DNA of 35,140 nt from Chromera velia (lineage: Eukaryota > Sar > Chromeraceae), in the NCBI GenBank assembly GCA_018398765.1, contig JAHBMJ010001022.1, forward strand, positions 1-35,140, given 5' to 3'. The position numbers were made by a program, and so were the translations under genes. Of this stretch, positions 1 to 12,500 are shown piece by piece. The notes below the pieces were generated by a model that did no database searches, was not told the origin of the DNA, and worked only from the letters and a program-made list of their open reading frames with translations. The stretch's first letter is position 1; the number at the start of each line of letters is the position of its first letter.

Positions 1-1
1 T

Positions 2-48
<47 letters not shown>

Positions 49-100
49 GTCTCTCTCTCTCTCTCTTTCTCTCTCTCTCGCTCTCGCTCTCGCTCTCTCT
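1..100. repeat. (CT)n microsatellite
   Basis: An almost uninterrupted CT/CTTT dinucleotide tract with a few CG interruptions. It probably lies inside the intron that precedes the first placeable dynein exon. Bases 101-368 hold no exon I can support; they end in a pyrimidine-rich stretch and the acceptor TGTGCAG at 362-368. Confidence 0.9.
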
Positions 101-368
101 CAGTGCATTGCATTGTCTGATCGTCCGTCGGTGTAGACTCACTCCCTGACTTTCCCTTCCCTCTTCCCCTCTTCGGAATGTCCCACGCCTATCGCACACA
201 CGGTCGGCCTCTTTCTTTCCTCGTGGCTTACGCAAAACGGAAAACGCACGCTGGAAAACAGATGATTTCATACAAAAACAAGTCCTCAATTTGGAGGAAA
301 TTGATCAGAGCCGGCGAGACGTGGCGACTTTCCCCGTATCTGCGTCTCTTTTCTCTCTGTCTGTGCAG

Positions 369-529
369 ATCTATTCGTTGCCCAGCGTTCCCGTTGGATG
401 AGGCACAGGCAGTTGCTTCTCCGTGGCCTCTCTCGATTGAAGAAGGCCCAGAAGACCGTGGACAGACTCGAAAGCGCAATCGCATTGCTGCAACCCAAAC
501 TTGAAAAGCAACAGGAGGAACTCCAATCG
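369..529 (+). CDS. Dynein exon: start of stalk coiled coil CC1
   Basis: Begins after TGTGCAG with two bases of a split codon; residue 1 of my numbering is the codon at 371. It reads RGLSRLKKAQKTVDRL and then LQPKLEKQQEEL, the heptad pattern of the first stalk helix (family pattern GLxKLxxA...V..L...L..LQPxL). The exon ends in phase 0 at the donor GTCGGT (530). Confidence 0.9.
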
Positions 530-3500
530 GTCGGTCCCATAAAGCAGAGCGAAACCGTTTCTGTGTCGCACAGTCATCTCCGAATTCTTCATTGATCGTT
601 TTCGCGGCATGTGAGAAGAGCGCGAGTCCGGTCTTCTCTCGGAAATTGGATTGTGCTTTATGCGTGCGTGAGAGTCCGTCTTTTTTCATTTTTTTTTAAT
701 CCTCCTTCAGGTTCTTCAAAGACTTGAAAAAGACCGCAGGCAGCTGGCAGCTCTGGGTGCAGAGCTCCAGAGTGAGAGTGCAGCTGCGGAGGCGAAGCGG
801 CAGAACGTGGAGAGACTCGCCGACCAAACAAGGGCAGAAATTCAGGAGGCGCTTCCAGACTTCCAAAAGTCAGCAGAAAATTTGGAGGGAGAGAGTACAA
901 TGAACAAAATCATGCGATAAAAAAGCGCAAAGATGGAGGGCATTGGGTAATTCAAGAAGTAAACGGAAAGCGGGAGAGAAGAGAGATCTGAGCGGAGAAT
1001 TGAGAGAGCAAGGAGAGAATCGAAAGTGCCGCAAATTGGTCGGCAGCATCAGCATCAACACAAAGAGAAGAATCGCAGCTTTTCTTTTCTTCGGTCGCAA
1101 TATTACCTCCTCAACTTTTTTCTCTTTGCTACCATGCCTGTACTCTTCCCCTCCTCCTCTGCAGGTCGCAGGAGGGACTGCGCCAGTTGGACAGAAAGGA
1201 GCTGTCGATGATCAAGGGCTTTCAGAGTCCCCCTCCTCTCGTGCAGACCGTGGTGGAGTGTGTGGCGATGCTTCTCGGTCTGCGAACTGACTGGGCCTCT
1301 TGTAGACAGATGCTCTCGGACTCCTCTCTGCTGTTCAAACTCCAGAATTACGATGCCGAACATATGCCTGATGCCACACACGATCGCCTCCGACAATACG
1401 TTTCGCATTCAGTGGTCAGCAAGCAAGACTAGAATTTTTCTTCCATCCTTTCACATGTCCCAGTATTGTTCTGCCACTGAGACTTCCGTCTGTGAAATCT
1501 GCCTCCCGGACAGGGTGGTGGCCTTTTTGCCGTCATCATAGTCTTTTCCTGTTCGTCTTCCATTTTCGAGGTGCAATTTTCAGCAGTCGTCACATGGTTT
1601 CGTCATCTCAAATTGAGGGTCCTGAATGTGATTCTTTCACGTCTTTTTCTTTTTCCGTCCTTCTTTTTCTTTTCATTGTGTTGCCGACTGAATCCCCCCC
1701 TTGTTTCTCTCTTTGGCCCTTCCTTCCTTCCTTCCTTCCTTCTCTCCTTCCTTCCTTCTCTCCTTCCTTCAGTTTGACCCTGTGGCGGTCGGGAGACAGT
1801 CGGAGGCTGCCCAGCACCTCTGTCTCTGGTGTCGCGCCCTGCTGAAGTACGTCGACAAGACCAGAGAGCTGATGCCCATGAGGGCACGACAAGAACGACT
1901 GACGGCCGAGCTGAGTGCAGCTGCTGCCCACGTCTCACAGCTGCAGACCGAATTTGCGGAATTGAACGAAAGGGTGAGTGCTGTTGATAGACTTGTGGGA
2001 GACACACACATCCAGCTGGAACGCTTTCAAACTGAGAGAAGACAGGGTGCACGGAGGCTGCAGGCCAGCAAACGACTCCATGAGTGTGTCGCTGCCGAGG
2101 AATCCAACTGGCAAAGAGAGCTCCTGCGTCTGGGTCTTCACTTCAAATGCCAAACAGGACGAGCAGTTATTGGGGCTGCCTGTCTGGTCTATTTGGGACT
2201 CTTTCCTGCCGGTCGTAGAGACTTTTTGGTCTCGAGATGGCAAAACACTTTGAAAGATGCGGGTCTCCTCCTGGTGCCTAAACTAACGGAGGAGTCCACT
2301 GAGGAGGCTGCCAGTCTGACCCTCCAGCCCTCTTCAAGGAAATCTGGAATGACAGGGGTGTCCTTCGAGGCCCAGTCCCCGGGAGTTCTGCCTTCCCCTG
2401 TGTCTATGGAGATGCTCCTGCCTCCCACACCGAGAAGCCCGAGAGGCCGGAGGTCCACTGCCGGAATCGGATTGATGTCCCCAGGCCCCAACAGTACTCC
2501 AGCAGGTGGGGGCAGTCCGAAAAGAAGGTCGACCCACTTCCCGAGTAGTCCTTTGGAGAGAGAAAGTGAAGGCGGCAAAAACGAGTCCGAAGAATTGGAG
2601 GATGACGACTACGTGTGGCAGTTGCACACTCTTTTCAGTGGCACGGAGATCAAAAAGTGGAGGTTTGCAGGACTCCCACTTGACACCCACACACTGACCA
2701 ATGCGCTCTCATCTCTACACAGCCGCCGGTGGCCCCTCGTCTTGGATCCTCAGGGACAATTTCTTCTGTGGCTCAAGCGGAGGAGCCTGCAAGAGCGTCT
2801 ACATGCCATCCGCTCTTGCGACAAAGACCCACATAAACGTCCCGCCGCCAACAAGGACCAACCAGACACCGGAGCTGCTGCCCGGCGTCAACAGACTTCT
2901 TCCGGCGAGACCATAGACCCTCTCTCAGCCCCAACATCTCCAGAAATGAGGGCAGCAGAGGAAGAAGACGAGACGTCCAGATGGGACAGAGATGACTTCT
3001 TGGACTTGCCAGAAGTCCTGCAGCTTTCTTGTGGCACTGAGGCGGCAGCCACCAAGGGAGAACGGTGGCGGCGCGTGCTTGGTAGCGGTCGCCTTGCAGG
3101 TCTAGCGTCAGCACTGGAATTGGATCCTGAGAAGGCCGCAGCTGCGATCCAGGTGGCGCCCCTTTTGCAACTGGATGTTTCGGCATTGTCAGAGAGCGAG
3201 ATTCAAAGATGGCTCGTTTACGCTGTAGCGTGCGGCCTGACAGTTGTCCTGGATAATTGCGAGGGGCGACTCCCATCTCCTGTCCTGCCGCTTCTCGAAG
3301 ACACCGCTGCGGTTCTGCCTGAGACCACATGGAGACGGCAACGTTTTCAGAGGACCCTGGCGGCGCGTCAAGCTTTCATGGGAGTCAGCGGAGCGGTAAG
3401 TGGGCTAGTGTGCGCATTTCCCGTCCTAACAGTTGTCAAGCTTGAAAGGTCATACGTGTAGGCCGTGTCTGGGATGCGTCCGATGAAGATTGGAGGAAAG

Positions 3501-6500
3501 AGGCATCTCCATTCAAGCACAAAGAGATAGAGGAAGATGCAAATAGAGACTCAATTGACCAGATGAATGAAAACGGATTCACATAGATGTTCCCAGCTTC
3601 TCATGTCAAGGGGCAAAGGTGAGGGCACATGAAGTAGTCGGTCGGTAATACAGCGTGCTTTCTGCACTCAAAGATGCCTCTTTGTCCTTTTCTGCTTCAC
3701 AACTCCGATTTTGCGTATGATTTTTGAAAATGCCATCCTCTTTTCTTTCTCTTCTTCGCGAGGCATTCCATGATGGGTTCTGATGATTTTTGACTCTTCC
3801 TCTTTCTGTCTGTGTCTTCCCGTGACTGTTCTTCCAGAGACCTGGAACCGGACTAGGCGGAGCAGGGGGGGCACAGACGCAGGGAAGGCGGGGGGCCAAA
3901 CCTGTTTTGTTTGCAAATCAGCAGGACCTGGCTACTCTGTTCAATTGGGACTCCGCAGTTGCGTCTGGGGCTGGAGGGGAGGAGGACAACGCTGCCGAAA
4001 TGACGGCGCGACTGGCCGTCACAGGGGCTCATGCAAGGGGGGCGGAGGCAGACGGGGCGAATGAACGTGCTGACGACTCTTCAAGCGTCGGAGGACAGTC
4101 TGATCTCTCGGCTGAGGACTCAGATGGCGCACCTCCTCAGCTGTCTGCCCTGACTGGAACTGACGGAGGGATGTGGGAGGAGAGCTCAGATGATGAGGCG
4201 TCTCCTGGGGGTGGAAAGAACCTGGGTGATGGGGGAAGTGCCGATTCGTCAGATGTTGGTGAGGGAGACGGGGAGAGAGACGGGGGGAGAAAAACAGGAC
4301 CGAGAAAATCGGCGCGATTTCCGAAGGGTCCAGCTGCAGCATGGCGTGCGTCATTTCATGCTGGCAGAGAGAAGATGCGGGTATCTGCAGCTGTGCAGAT
4401 AAGCCGTGGAAGAAAAGCCACCATTGCTCGAGGCAACACGCAACAGCTTCAGTCAGGAGAGAGTGGGTTTCTGGCAGATGAAAGCGCTCCGGGGCCCGTT
4501 GCTGTCGGAATTCCCCATGACGTCGCACAACGTTGCGGCATCCCTGTGGTCTCTCTGGGGCTTTGGAGAGTGGCGGTGTGTCCCGGGTTCTCCCTCTGCT
4601 TCCGAACGCGGTCCTTTGAGCTCTCAGGAGTCCTCAACCCTGCAGAGCAAGTGTCGGTGGCAGTGATCTCATTCCAGGCCACAACCTCTGGAATCGTAGA
4701 GCATCTCCTTGCGGAGGTTGTCAGGAGAGAGGCACCTAAGGTCAGCCTTCCAGAAAGTAGTTTGAACCTCGAGCAAGAAAACAAAGAGAGCACGCTGGTG
4801 AATTGGATGAATCTCCCAGGGGTGCTTCATCGAATCGAACTTGTTGTCAAAACTCTTTTTGCATGTGTGAGAGCATTTTTTCTCTGGACGAATCAAGAAA
4901 GCACACGTAGCACCTGCAGCTTCCTTTTCCTCTTTCAATCACCCCGGTAATGTTTGTTCCCCTTTCTTCTGTATTGTGGATCTGTTGATGATTCTCCTGC
5001 CTGCCTGCCTGCCTGCCTGTCTGCATGCGTGTGTTCAGTTGGAGTCGCTTCACCTGAGCTTGTCCGTTGATTTGGCGTTTGACGAACAAAAGCTCCTCGC
5101 GGTGGAGCAACAGATGCTGAAGAGCTTCGGGAGTCCCCAAGCCAAAACACAGTCTCCAGGAGCCACGCAGAATACGGGGGGAGGCTCAATCGAAGCCTCG
5201 GCAGGACAGGCAGCTCTGGCTGACGACGCCGCTGTGCAGGCACTGGACGGTCTTCGTTCTCGTGCAACAAAACTGCGCAAGTGCATTCGGGAGAGGCAAA
5301 AGCGTTCTGAAAGAAACGAAGAGAAGCGCAGACTCTTCGAGGCAGTTGCATTGCGGGGAGCTGTGCTCTTTGCTTGTGTCCAACGATTGGTCCTCCTGAA
5401 TCCCTTTTACGATTTTGCTCCAGCCTACCTACTCCAGCTGTTTTGCAGTGCCCTGGATTCAGTGGCAAGGCCGGATGACTCGGACATGTGGAGCGAGATG
5501 GACTCCGACTCCGACGACAACAGCTCGAATGAGAGCTACAACTCCATGAGAAACTCTTTGAGACACACAGGCAGACTGACGGAAAGAGTGCGGGAGCTCC
5601 TAGAGAGTGTCACAGGTCGAATTGTCGACTCGGTTCGGAGGTCAGTTTGCTTGTCGTTTCTTCTTCAGATCTACTGTCGACGTGCTCGATTTGGAGAGAA
5701 GTGCAAATGCTAGCCAAGGCCAAGGGCGACCTAAAACAACAGACCAGAAACAAAAGGTTGTGATGCAGTGCTACTTGGAAGCACCTTTTTGTCGACTACA
5801 ATCCTTCCAGTGTGTTAGCCAGAGTGAAGAAACAAAGTGAATCCATACTGAATCATTAGATTTGCTTTTGATGCTCAGAGCTCATTTCATGTCAGGTTCG
5901 ACATTGCGGCTTTCTCCTCACAGTCCCTCCTCACACCAAAACAACCTTCCCTCGCGTATTCGTAGCCCAGTGACACGCATGCAACCATTTTCCTTCCTCC
6001 GTATGTGTGGATGTGCTCCATGCAGGGCTGTGTTTGAGGAACACCGGCTTCCCTTCGCCTTCCTTGTGGCCTGTATGGTAACAGCGTCCTCTCAGACCCC
6101 TGCTGCCCGAGCTAAGATCAGCCCCGACCTGTTGAGATTCATAATCGAGCCCCCAGAGGACCAGCTCCCAGGGCTGTTCCCATCGGGTCTGGGGAGTGAC
6201 CCATCTCAGCAGCTTGGCACAATGGCCGTCTCTGTTTTTGATGCAGCAGACCCCCTCCACGGCATGCCCGAGAGATCGATAGACCGTCCGGTCCGTATCA
6301 AGGTCCATGGGCCGCCCGAGGCCGGCGGAGAAGGGGTCGTGGGGTCTGACGGAAGAGGAAAAGACCCAAGACCGTCACGAACAGAAAGGTCGCCAACTTT
6401 CCACTTGCCTGGAGAGGAAGCGACCGAGAGTGCAAAGGCTGCAGTGGCAGCCTTCCCCCCTCCAGGCCCCTCGAAGGCCCCCCCCTTCTTGGAGGGTATA

Positions 6501-9500
6501 CATGCAATTCGTCGGGAAGCAGATGAAACTCTCAAAGCGTCTCAAGAACTTCGAGAGGGCAAAGAGAAAGAGGAGCACTCAGGAAGTGGACAAAAGAAGT
6601 ACATGAAGCCGCCTGCTTCTTCCCCGGACCCCAAAAGTTTCCCTCCTCGTCTGTGGGCGAATCTCCTCTTACTCTCTGAGACTTTTCCGTGTGGTTGGAT
6701 CTCCGAATTTGTTGTGCACATTGCCAACAACGTTGAGGCATGGAAGGCAGCCGCAGCACAGGACCAATGCCAGCAGGCTCGAACTCGAATGAGTGCTTGG
6801 GAGCAACAAACCCTCGCCAAGTCTCTGAGCAAAGTGATGGAGGCAGGAAAGGACAGAAACAAAAAGAATCTGTCGACAATGTTTGGAAGTCTCAAAGCGG
6901 ACACAAAGGAGGGAATCGGGCAGCCATCCCCGTCAGCAACTCTGAAACACGCAGTTTCGAAATTTTTGAAATCCAAGGCTGAATCACAAGAAGGAGAAGG
7001 AGACGGAGAAGGACCATCAGCGTCAGAGGCTGAAGCTGCAGGTGTCCCCAGTCCACCCAAACAGAGCGGCATGATTCCCTTCTTCAGAAGGGCGTCCGTC
7101 TCCTCAAACGTACCGGGAGAGTTGCACCTGAAAGAACATTCTGAAGATCTGTGCGTACTCCGTAGGTTAGAACGGCTCTGTGCGACTGCCGGATTTCCCA
7201 TATTTCACAATGCTTCTCAGCAGACAGATGGCGGGGGCCAGGCAAGCGGTCCTTCACCTATCAATGCCACTGTCTCACCGCGGTATGGGAGTGAGAGTTG
7301 GGTACAGGGCAGTGACAGGAGCCCCGGTGGTTTCTTTCAATGTCTCGAGTTTTCAGCACTAGGTCTTGCATGGGACCTGGAAAAAGTGGCTTTGTGCCGA
7401 GTTTTCTTTCCCTTTCACGTGGCCGACGCTGTTCGAAGTGTCTTGACTCGTCATTCACCGAAGCACGGGTTCGGTTCGGTTCCTCTAGATGTGGAGGGCC
7501 TCTCTGCACAAGGGGGGGAAAAGGGAGTGGCGAAGGGGAAGGCTGCCGTTGAGCCACAAGGAAAACAAAGTGAGAAGCCAGCTTTGCCAAAGGTGCCTGA
7601 GAGAAATGCCTCTGTGCTTGGAAGGCTCAGAGAGAGGAGGGGACTGGGAACCGCCCAGTCCGCCCTCCTGGAGGCAGTACTCGACACTGACGTCTCGACT
7701 CCCTGCATGATTCTGCAGAGATCTGGAGGAGATGCAGACCCCACAGAGGTCAGTCAGTCAGTCAGGCTGAGTACATGCATGCATGCGTGTACGCAAATTT
7801 GTTTTCTCATGGTCCATGCAGGCAGCAGTATGTTGTGTTCCTCTTCCTTTCTCTGGCCCTATGCGTGCCTCCACAGGGTGTATCTTTATCATCTAGGTTG
7901 TTCGCCAGATAACAGCATATGATTGTGTTGATGCATGGATGGATTCTGGATGCCTGCAGGCTCTGTTGAAACTCGCACAGGAATTGGAAGAGGTTGCCAG
8001 GGGGCCGACAGAGGGCTCTACAACAGATTCTGCTCAGACATCCTCCCCCTTCCTCTCCTCCGCAACATCTTCTTCTTCTTCCTCCTCCCGGAGCCTCCTC
8101 TTCTCCTCCTCATTATCATCAAAGGGGGAAGAAGGAACGGAAGAGCAGACACAAAACACCAACCCACCAGGCGAAGGGGAGGCAGCAGAAAGTTCTCCAG
8201 CCCCCCTTTTACAGCGAGGATTGACAGGCAAATCAAATGCGGAAAAGAGAGTGGACAGACAGGCAAGCCAGAGATCGTCCCGGTACTACAGACACTCCTC
8301 AAAGTCTTTCCTAGGAGGGCGGGGAGTGCTTCAGTCGGTGTTGTTTGGAAACAAGCGAAGACAATCTGTTGCTGCGGTACCAATGCAGAGACAACCATCC
8401 CAATCTCCTATTACGCGCTCACGCAGCTCGGCATTGCTCAGAAAAGCCTCTCGGCGCTTCTCAGAGAAAGGCCCCGAAATAGAGCCCTCCGCCCCTGTGG
8501 ATCCCTTTGCCATGGGTCCTGCAAGTGGAGGCACCGGTGTTCCCTCCGCATTCAGTGATGCAGGGCTGGTCCTTCTCGAAGAGAGGCTCTCCAACGCAGC
8601 AGAGGAGGGCCTGGAGGGGGGGACAGGACGCAGCAAAGACCCCTCACGCCTAGATTCTCCCATCAGGGGACCCCATCTCAGCCCGGCCCAGGGGGGGCCG
8701 CGAGGCTCTCGGAGGTGGTCTGTTGCCTCCATAGAGCAGGCCAGTGTGGTTGTCAGTGGAGACTGCCCCTCGAGTCCGAATCCCTCCACGGCCATCATCT
8801 CCCCAATGGGAGTTGCCAAGAGAAGCAGCATTTTGAAAAGTGCACGAGGAAGTAACGAGGCAGGGTCCCGCTGGGGGTCCGATAGACCTCAGGTCACTCT
8901 TGAAGTACCCGGAGGGAGTCCCACTGCAGCAGCTGGAGGTGCATCATCTGGAAGCAACAAGGCAGATGGAAAAGCAGCGCAGCTGTCCCAGTCACTGATG
9001 CCCTCTGCCCAAATGTTCCGCCGCCGTTCCTCAAACGCCCCCACACTTGCACAGAATCTGGCCGCAGCGGCAGCAACAGCAGACGCGAGGGCAAAAAGCC
9101 AAGCCAAGCAACCGAATGCAGATCTAGTGAGACCGGGGCAAGCTCCGCCTTCGCGTGAGAGGAGGGGGTCGTACGTAGTCGCGGCAGTATCTCCACAAGA
9201 GGTTCTTCAGGAAGGAGAGGGAAGAGAGGGACCAAGGAGAGCACACGTCCGCAGTGGATCGCGGTCCTCCTTTAAGTCCGACTCCTCCTCTCAACAGTCT
9301 CAAGAGTCTGCAGCATCAAAAGGAAAGAGGTCAATGGGTCGACAAGATACACTAGCGACCAGTCAAAGCGGAGGGGGGAGACGAGTGGTGCGAGCGGGTA
9401 CTGCAACGAGTGAAAGCGGTCGACTGGCACGAGCACTCTTCAGCGCCAGCGGGGTGTCCCCGAAAGTCCGTCTTTTGCAGAAGAAAATGTCTGCTGCCTC

Positions 9501-12500
9501 ATCCCGGAAAACAGGTCCCGGTCGGTCTGTCCAGAGTCTTGCGTTGACCTGTGACCGTTTAGGGGGGGGCACGGATGTTGGAGACGACGGTGAACTGCCT
9601 CGTGCTCCATCCAGGCTTCCGTTCGTTTCCTCACCCTCTGGATGCCTTCAGCTGTCTAGTCCTTTAGAAGACCGTGACCTAGAAGAGAATACAGACCTCC
9701 GCATCCAGGTTGTTGTGGTATCCCTCGGAAAGGGTCAGGTGCCCCGTGCGCGTGCACTTCTCGAACACATATTTGCAGTCATGCAGAATGAGCTGGAGGG
9801 AAAAGGAAATGACGAAATTGACTTTCAAGAGAGTCCCAATGCAAAGGCGCCAGGCTCATCCGAATGCGAGAGCGAATCGGAAGAGAACAATCTCTCAGAA
9901 AGAAGCGTCTCCCGACCCGCCTCTGAGGCAGGAGGCGAGAGAGAGAGAAGAGACCCCCCTCAGATCCTCACTGCCGACTCATCCGTGCACAAACACCGCA
10001 GCAGCGTAGACCAAAGCTCTGTATCCGTTGCCCAAGGAGAGCTGAGTGAGGCGAGTAGGGGTGCCCCCTCCACCCGCCAAGCCGTAAGTGAGGCCGGGGC
10101 CTCCTTCCTGGCTGAAGACGAACCGCAAGGCTCCCACAGCATGTCGTTGCTTCCCCCCGAGTCTCCACAGGTCAGTGGACCCTTTCCGGGAACACAGGCA
10201 GAGAATCAGTCGAGGTTTCGACGGCCGTCAGATTCATCATCTCAGCAGGCCCCCTTGACCTTCTGGGTCGTGTTGCAAAATTGCCATCTCTGTGGAGATG
10301 CTGCTGAGGAGCTTGGCCAGCTTCTTCGCAGTTTCATTGAACGCAGCGGGACGTTTATGTCCGCAGTTGAAGCCCAAGAGGACGAAGCCAATGCGGAAGA
10401 GGGGTCATACTCTTCCCCCGTGAGTAGCCCTCGAAGTCTGATGAACTTCGGATGGAAAGGGAAGTCGGGATTGGGTCTTGACTCTCTCTGTTCTGTGCGC
10501 CTTTTTCTGACTACCTCTGGCTTTGGCCCCTGTCCGTTTCCGTGGACAGTCACTCAAAGCTGTGTCAAGGTTGCTTGGGAGGAGAATCGCGGGATTCCAC
10601 AAAGAGTCAGAGCCGCTCTGTGTGACTTCGAGACAGACGAATGGGAATGGGACACAGACTGGGGCCCTCCATCTGTTGTCACCGGCGTGGCCGTATCCCC
10701 TCAAGTGGGACGCGACTCTCCTCCACTCCGTCAGCAAACCAAACCGGAGGGCCATGTCGCACCTCCACCTGTTCCAAGGCGAAGTAGCGTTGCTGGGTCA
10801 GGGGCCGTGAGGAGGGGAAGCGTAGCGGGGGGAGGAGGTCCGGCTGGGATAGGGACGGCAGTAGCGTTGGCGGCATTTGGTCAGGGCATGCGGAGAAACT
10901 TCCCGTGCCGTGCACTCGTCAAAGCAGCCATCCCTCCCTTGCCAGCCTCAGCCGACGAGCGTCTGCGTGTGATCATGAGAGCTTCTTGGAAGCGGATGGT
11001 GCTTGCGCTTGTGTTCTTCCACGCAGCGGTTCAGGAGAGGAGACGGTACGGAGCTCTGGGCTTCAGTGCGCCTTTCTGGATGCGGGGGGAGACAGCAGCA
11101 GGTGCTGCAGAGGGGGGGGGGGAGAGTGAGGATCCACTCGCACAGAGCGCCTCCGGTCGAGGTTTGAACTTTTGCGATTGGGATCTGATAGCAGCCCTCT
11201 CAGCTTTGCGACAGTTTTTCAGAGAGCGGGTGGAGAAGGAGAGGGAAATTCATGCCGCCATCCTCGGTGGTGATGCTGCAGCGAAACAAAGAAATATCCA
11301 ACAGCAGCAGCAGCAATTGCAGCAGGGAGGGGACGCAACTTCGTGGGGGAGTGAGGCCCCCAAAGCGATGGGGGCAGGAGTGACAAGGGCCCGCAAGGCA
11401 ACGACACCAGCAGCACTGGTGGCAGCAGACGCATCAGACCCCGGGTGGAGGGCAACTTGGGTTTGTGTTGCAGGTCTGCAATATGGGGGGCATACGAGCA
11501 GTCCGTTTGACAGTCGTGTCCTCCGAAGCCTCGTCAGACAGCATCTGGCCCCAGCAGGGCTCATGCAGCCGGCATTTGCCCTCGCAGGCGCGACACCTCC
11601 TTCTGTGTTTGCAAATCCTGGAACTGCCAGTGGTGGTGCCAATGCTGCCATGGGTGCCCCTCAGCCTGGAACTGAGAGTGCGAGTGCAGTTCCGAGAGCG
11701 GCGTGGGAGTGGTTGTGGACCTCTGGCGATTCTGCCTTTGCGCGGCCTTTCTTCTTCTCAGAGAGCAGAGCGATGGAGCATGCAGTTCCTCCGGCCGCAC
11801 TGCTTCTGAACGCATCCCTTGCGGACCTCTGCAGTCCGGAATCGCAGGTACAAGGTGCAGCGAATGTGGGTCTGCTGTTGTGCGGAGACCCGAGGGCAGG
11901 AAGAGGGAGACGCCCCCTCCTGGACACACCCAAGGTAGGTATGCGTACTGTCATGTCCCTGCCGTCTCGTCTGATTCTCAAATGAGAAGCATTGGCCCCT
12001 CTGGTCTCTCTCATTAAAGTTTTGGAAGCAGTGCCGACTTTTGCGTCTCCGTGTTGCTCTGTCCAAAGTGGCTCATGTTTTTCTGTTTCTTTTTTTGGCC
12101 TTTTTTCTAGATGCTTGGCTAAGACTATTCAGCAGCGAATCATTTCATGTTCTCTCCCTCCATGCTGACGACTCTGAATCAAGCTCCTGCACAAATGAAT
12201 GCCTGCCTGCAGGTTTGCGGTCTTCATCCGAACACATCCATTGTGATCGAGACGGAACAAACTGCCGAGTTTATCTCGGCAGCAACCGCTCTGGTACCTG
12301 CCACTGGGCAGACTCAATGGGAGACTTTCCTTCGCTTCGCCCCGACGGGCGTTCAAGCAGCGAGCAGTCAAGCAAAGAAGACAAAATCATCCAATCGGGG
12401 CCCTGCCCCCGCTGTGCAATCAGAGGCCCCGGCAGCGTCTGCCTCCTCGACTCCTCTCCCAGCAGAAGACCCCGGGGGGAGTGAATCTGGCGGCATTCCT

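Noticed and set aside
178-504. Open frame at the left edge on the + strand
   Set aside because: It crosses the polypyrimidine tract and acceptor at 368 and overlaps the dynein exon in another frame; no family resemblance.
1603-2052. Minus-strand ORFs opposite the dynein exons, here and along the whole gene
   Set aside because: Shadows of the + strand exons; their sequence is explained by the complementary coding and the CCTT repeat.
3907-4950. Independent acidic protein
   Set aside because: Its second half is dynein AAA sequence and its borders fit the exon 3838-4740; the acidic part is an insert.
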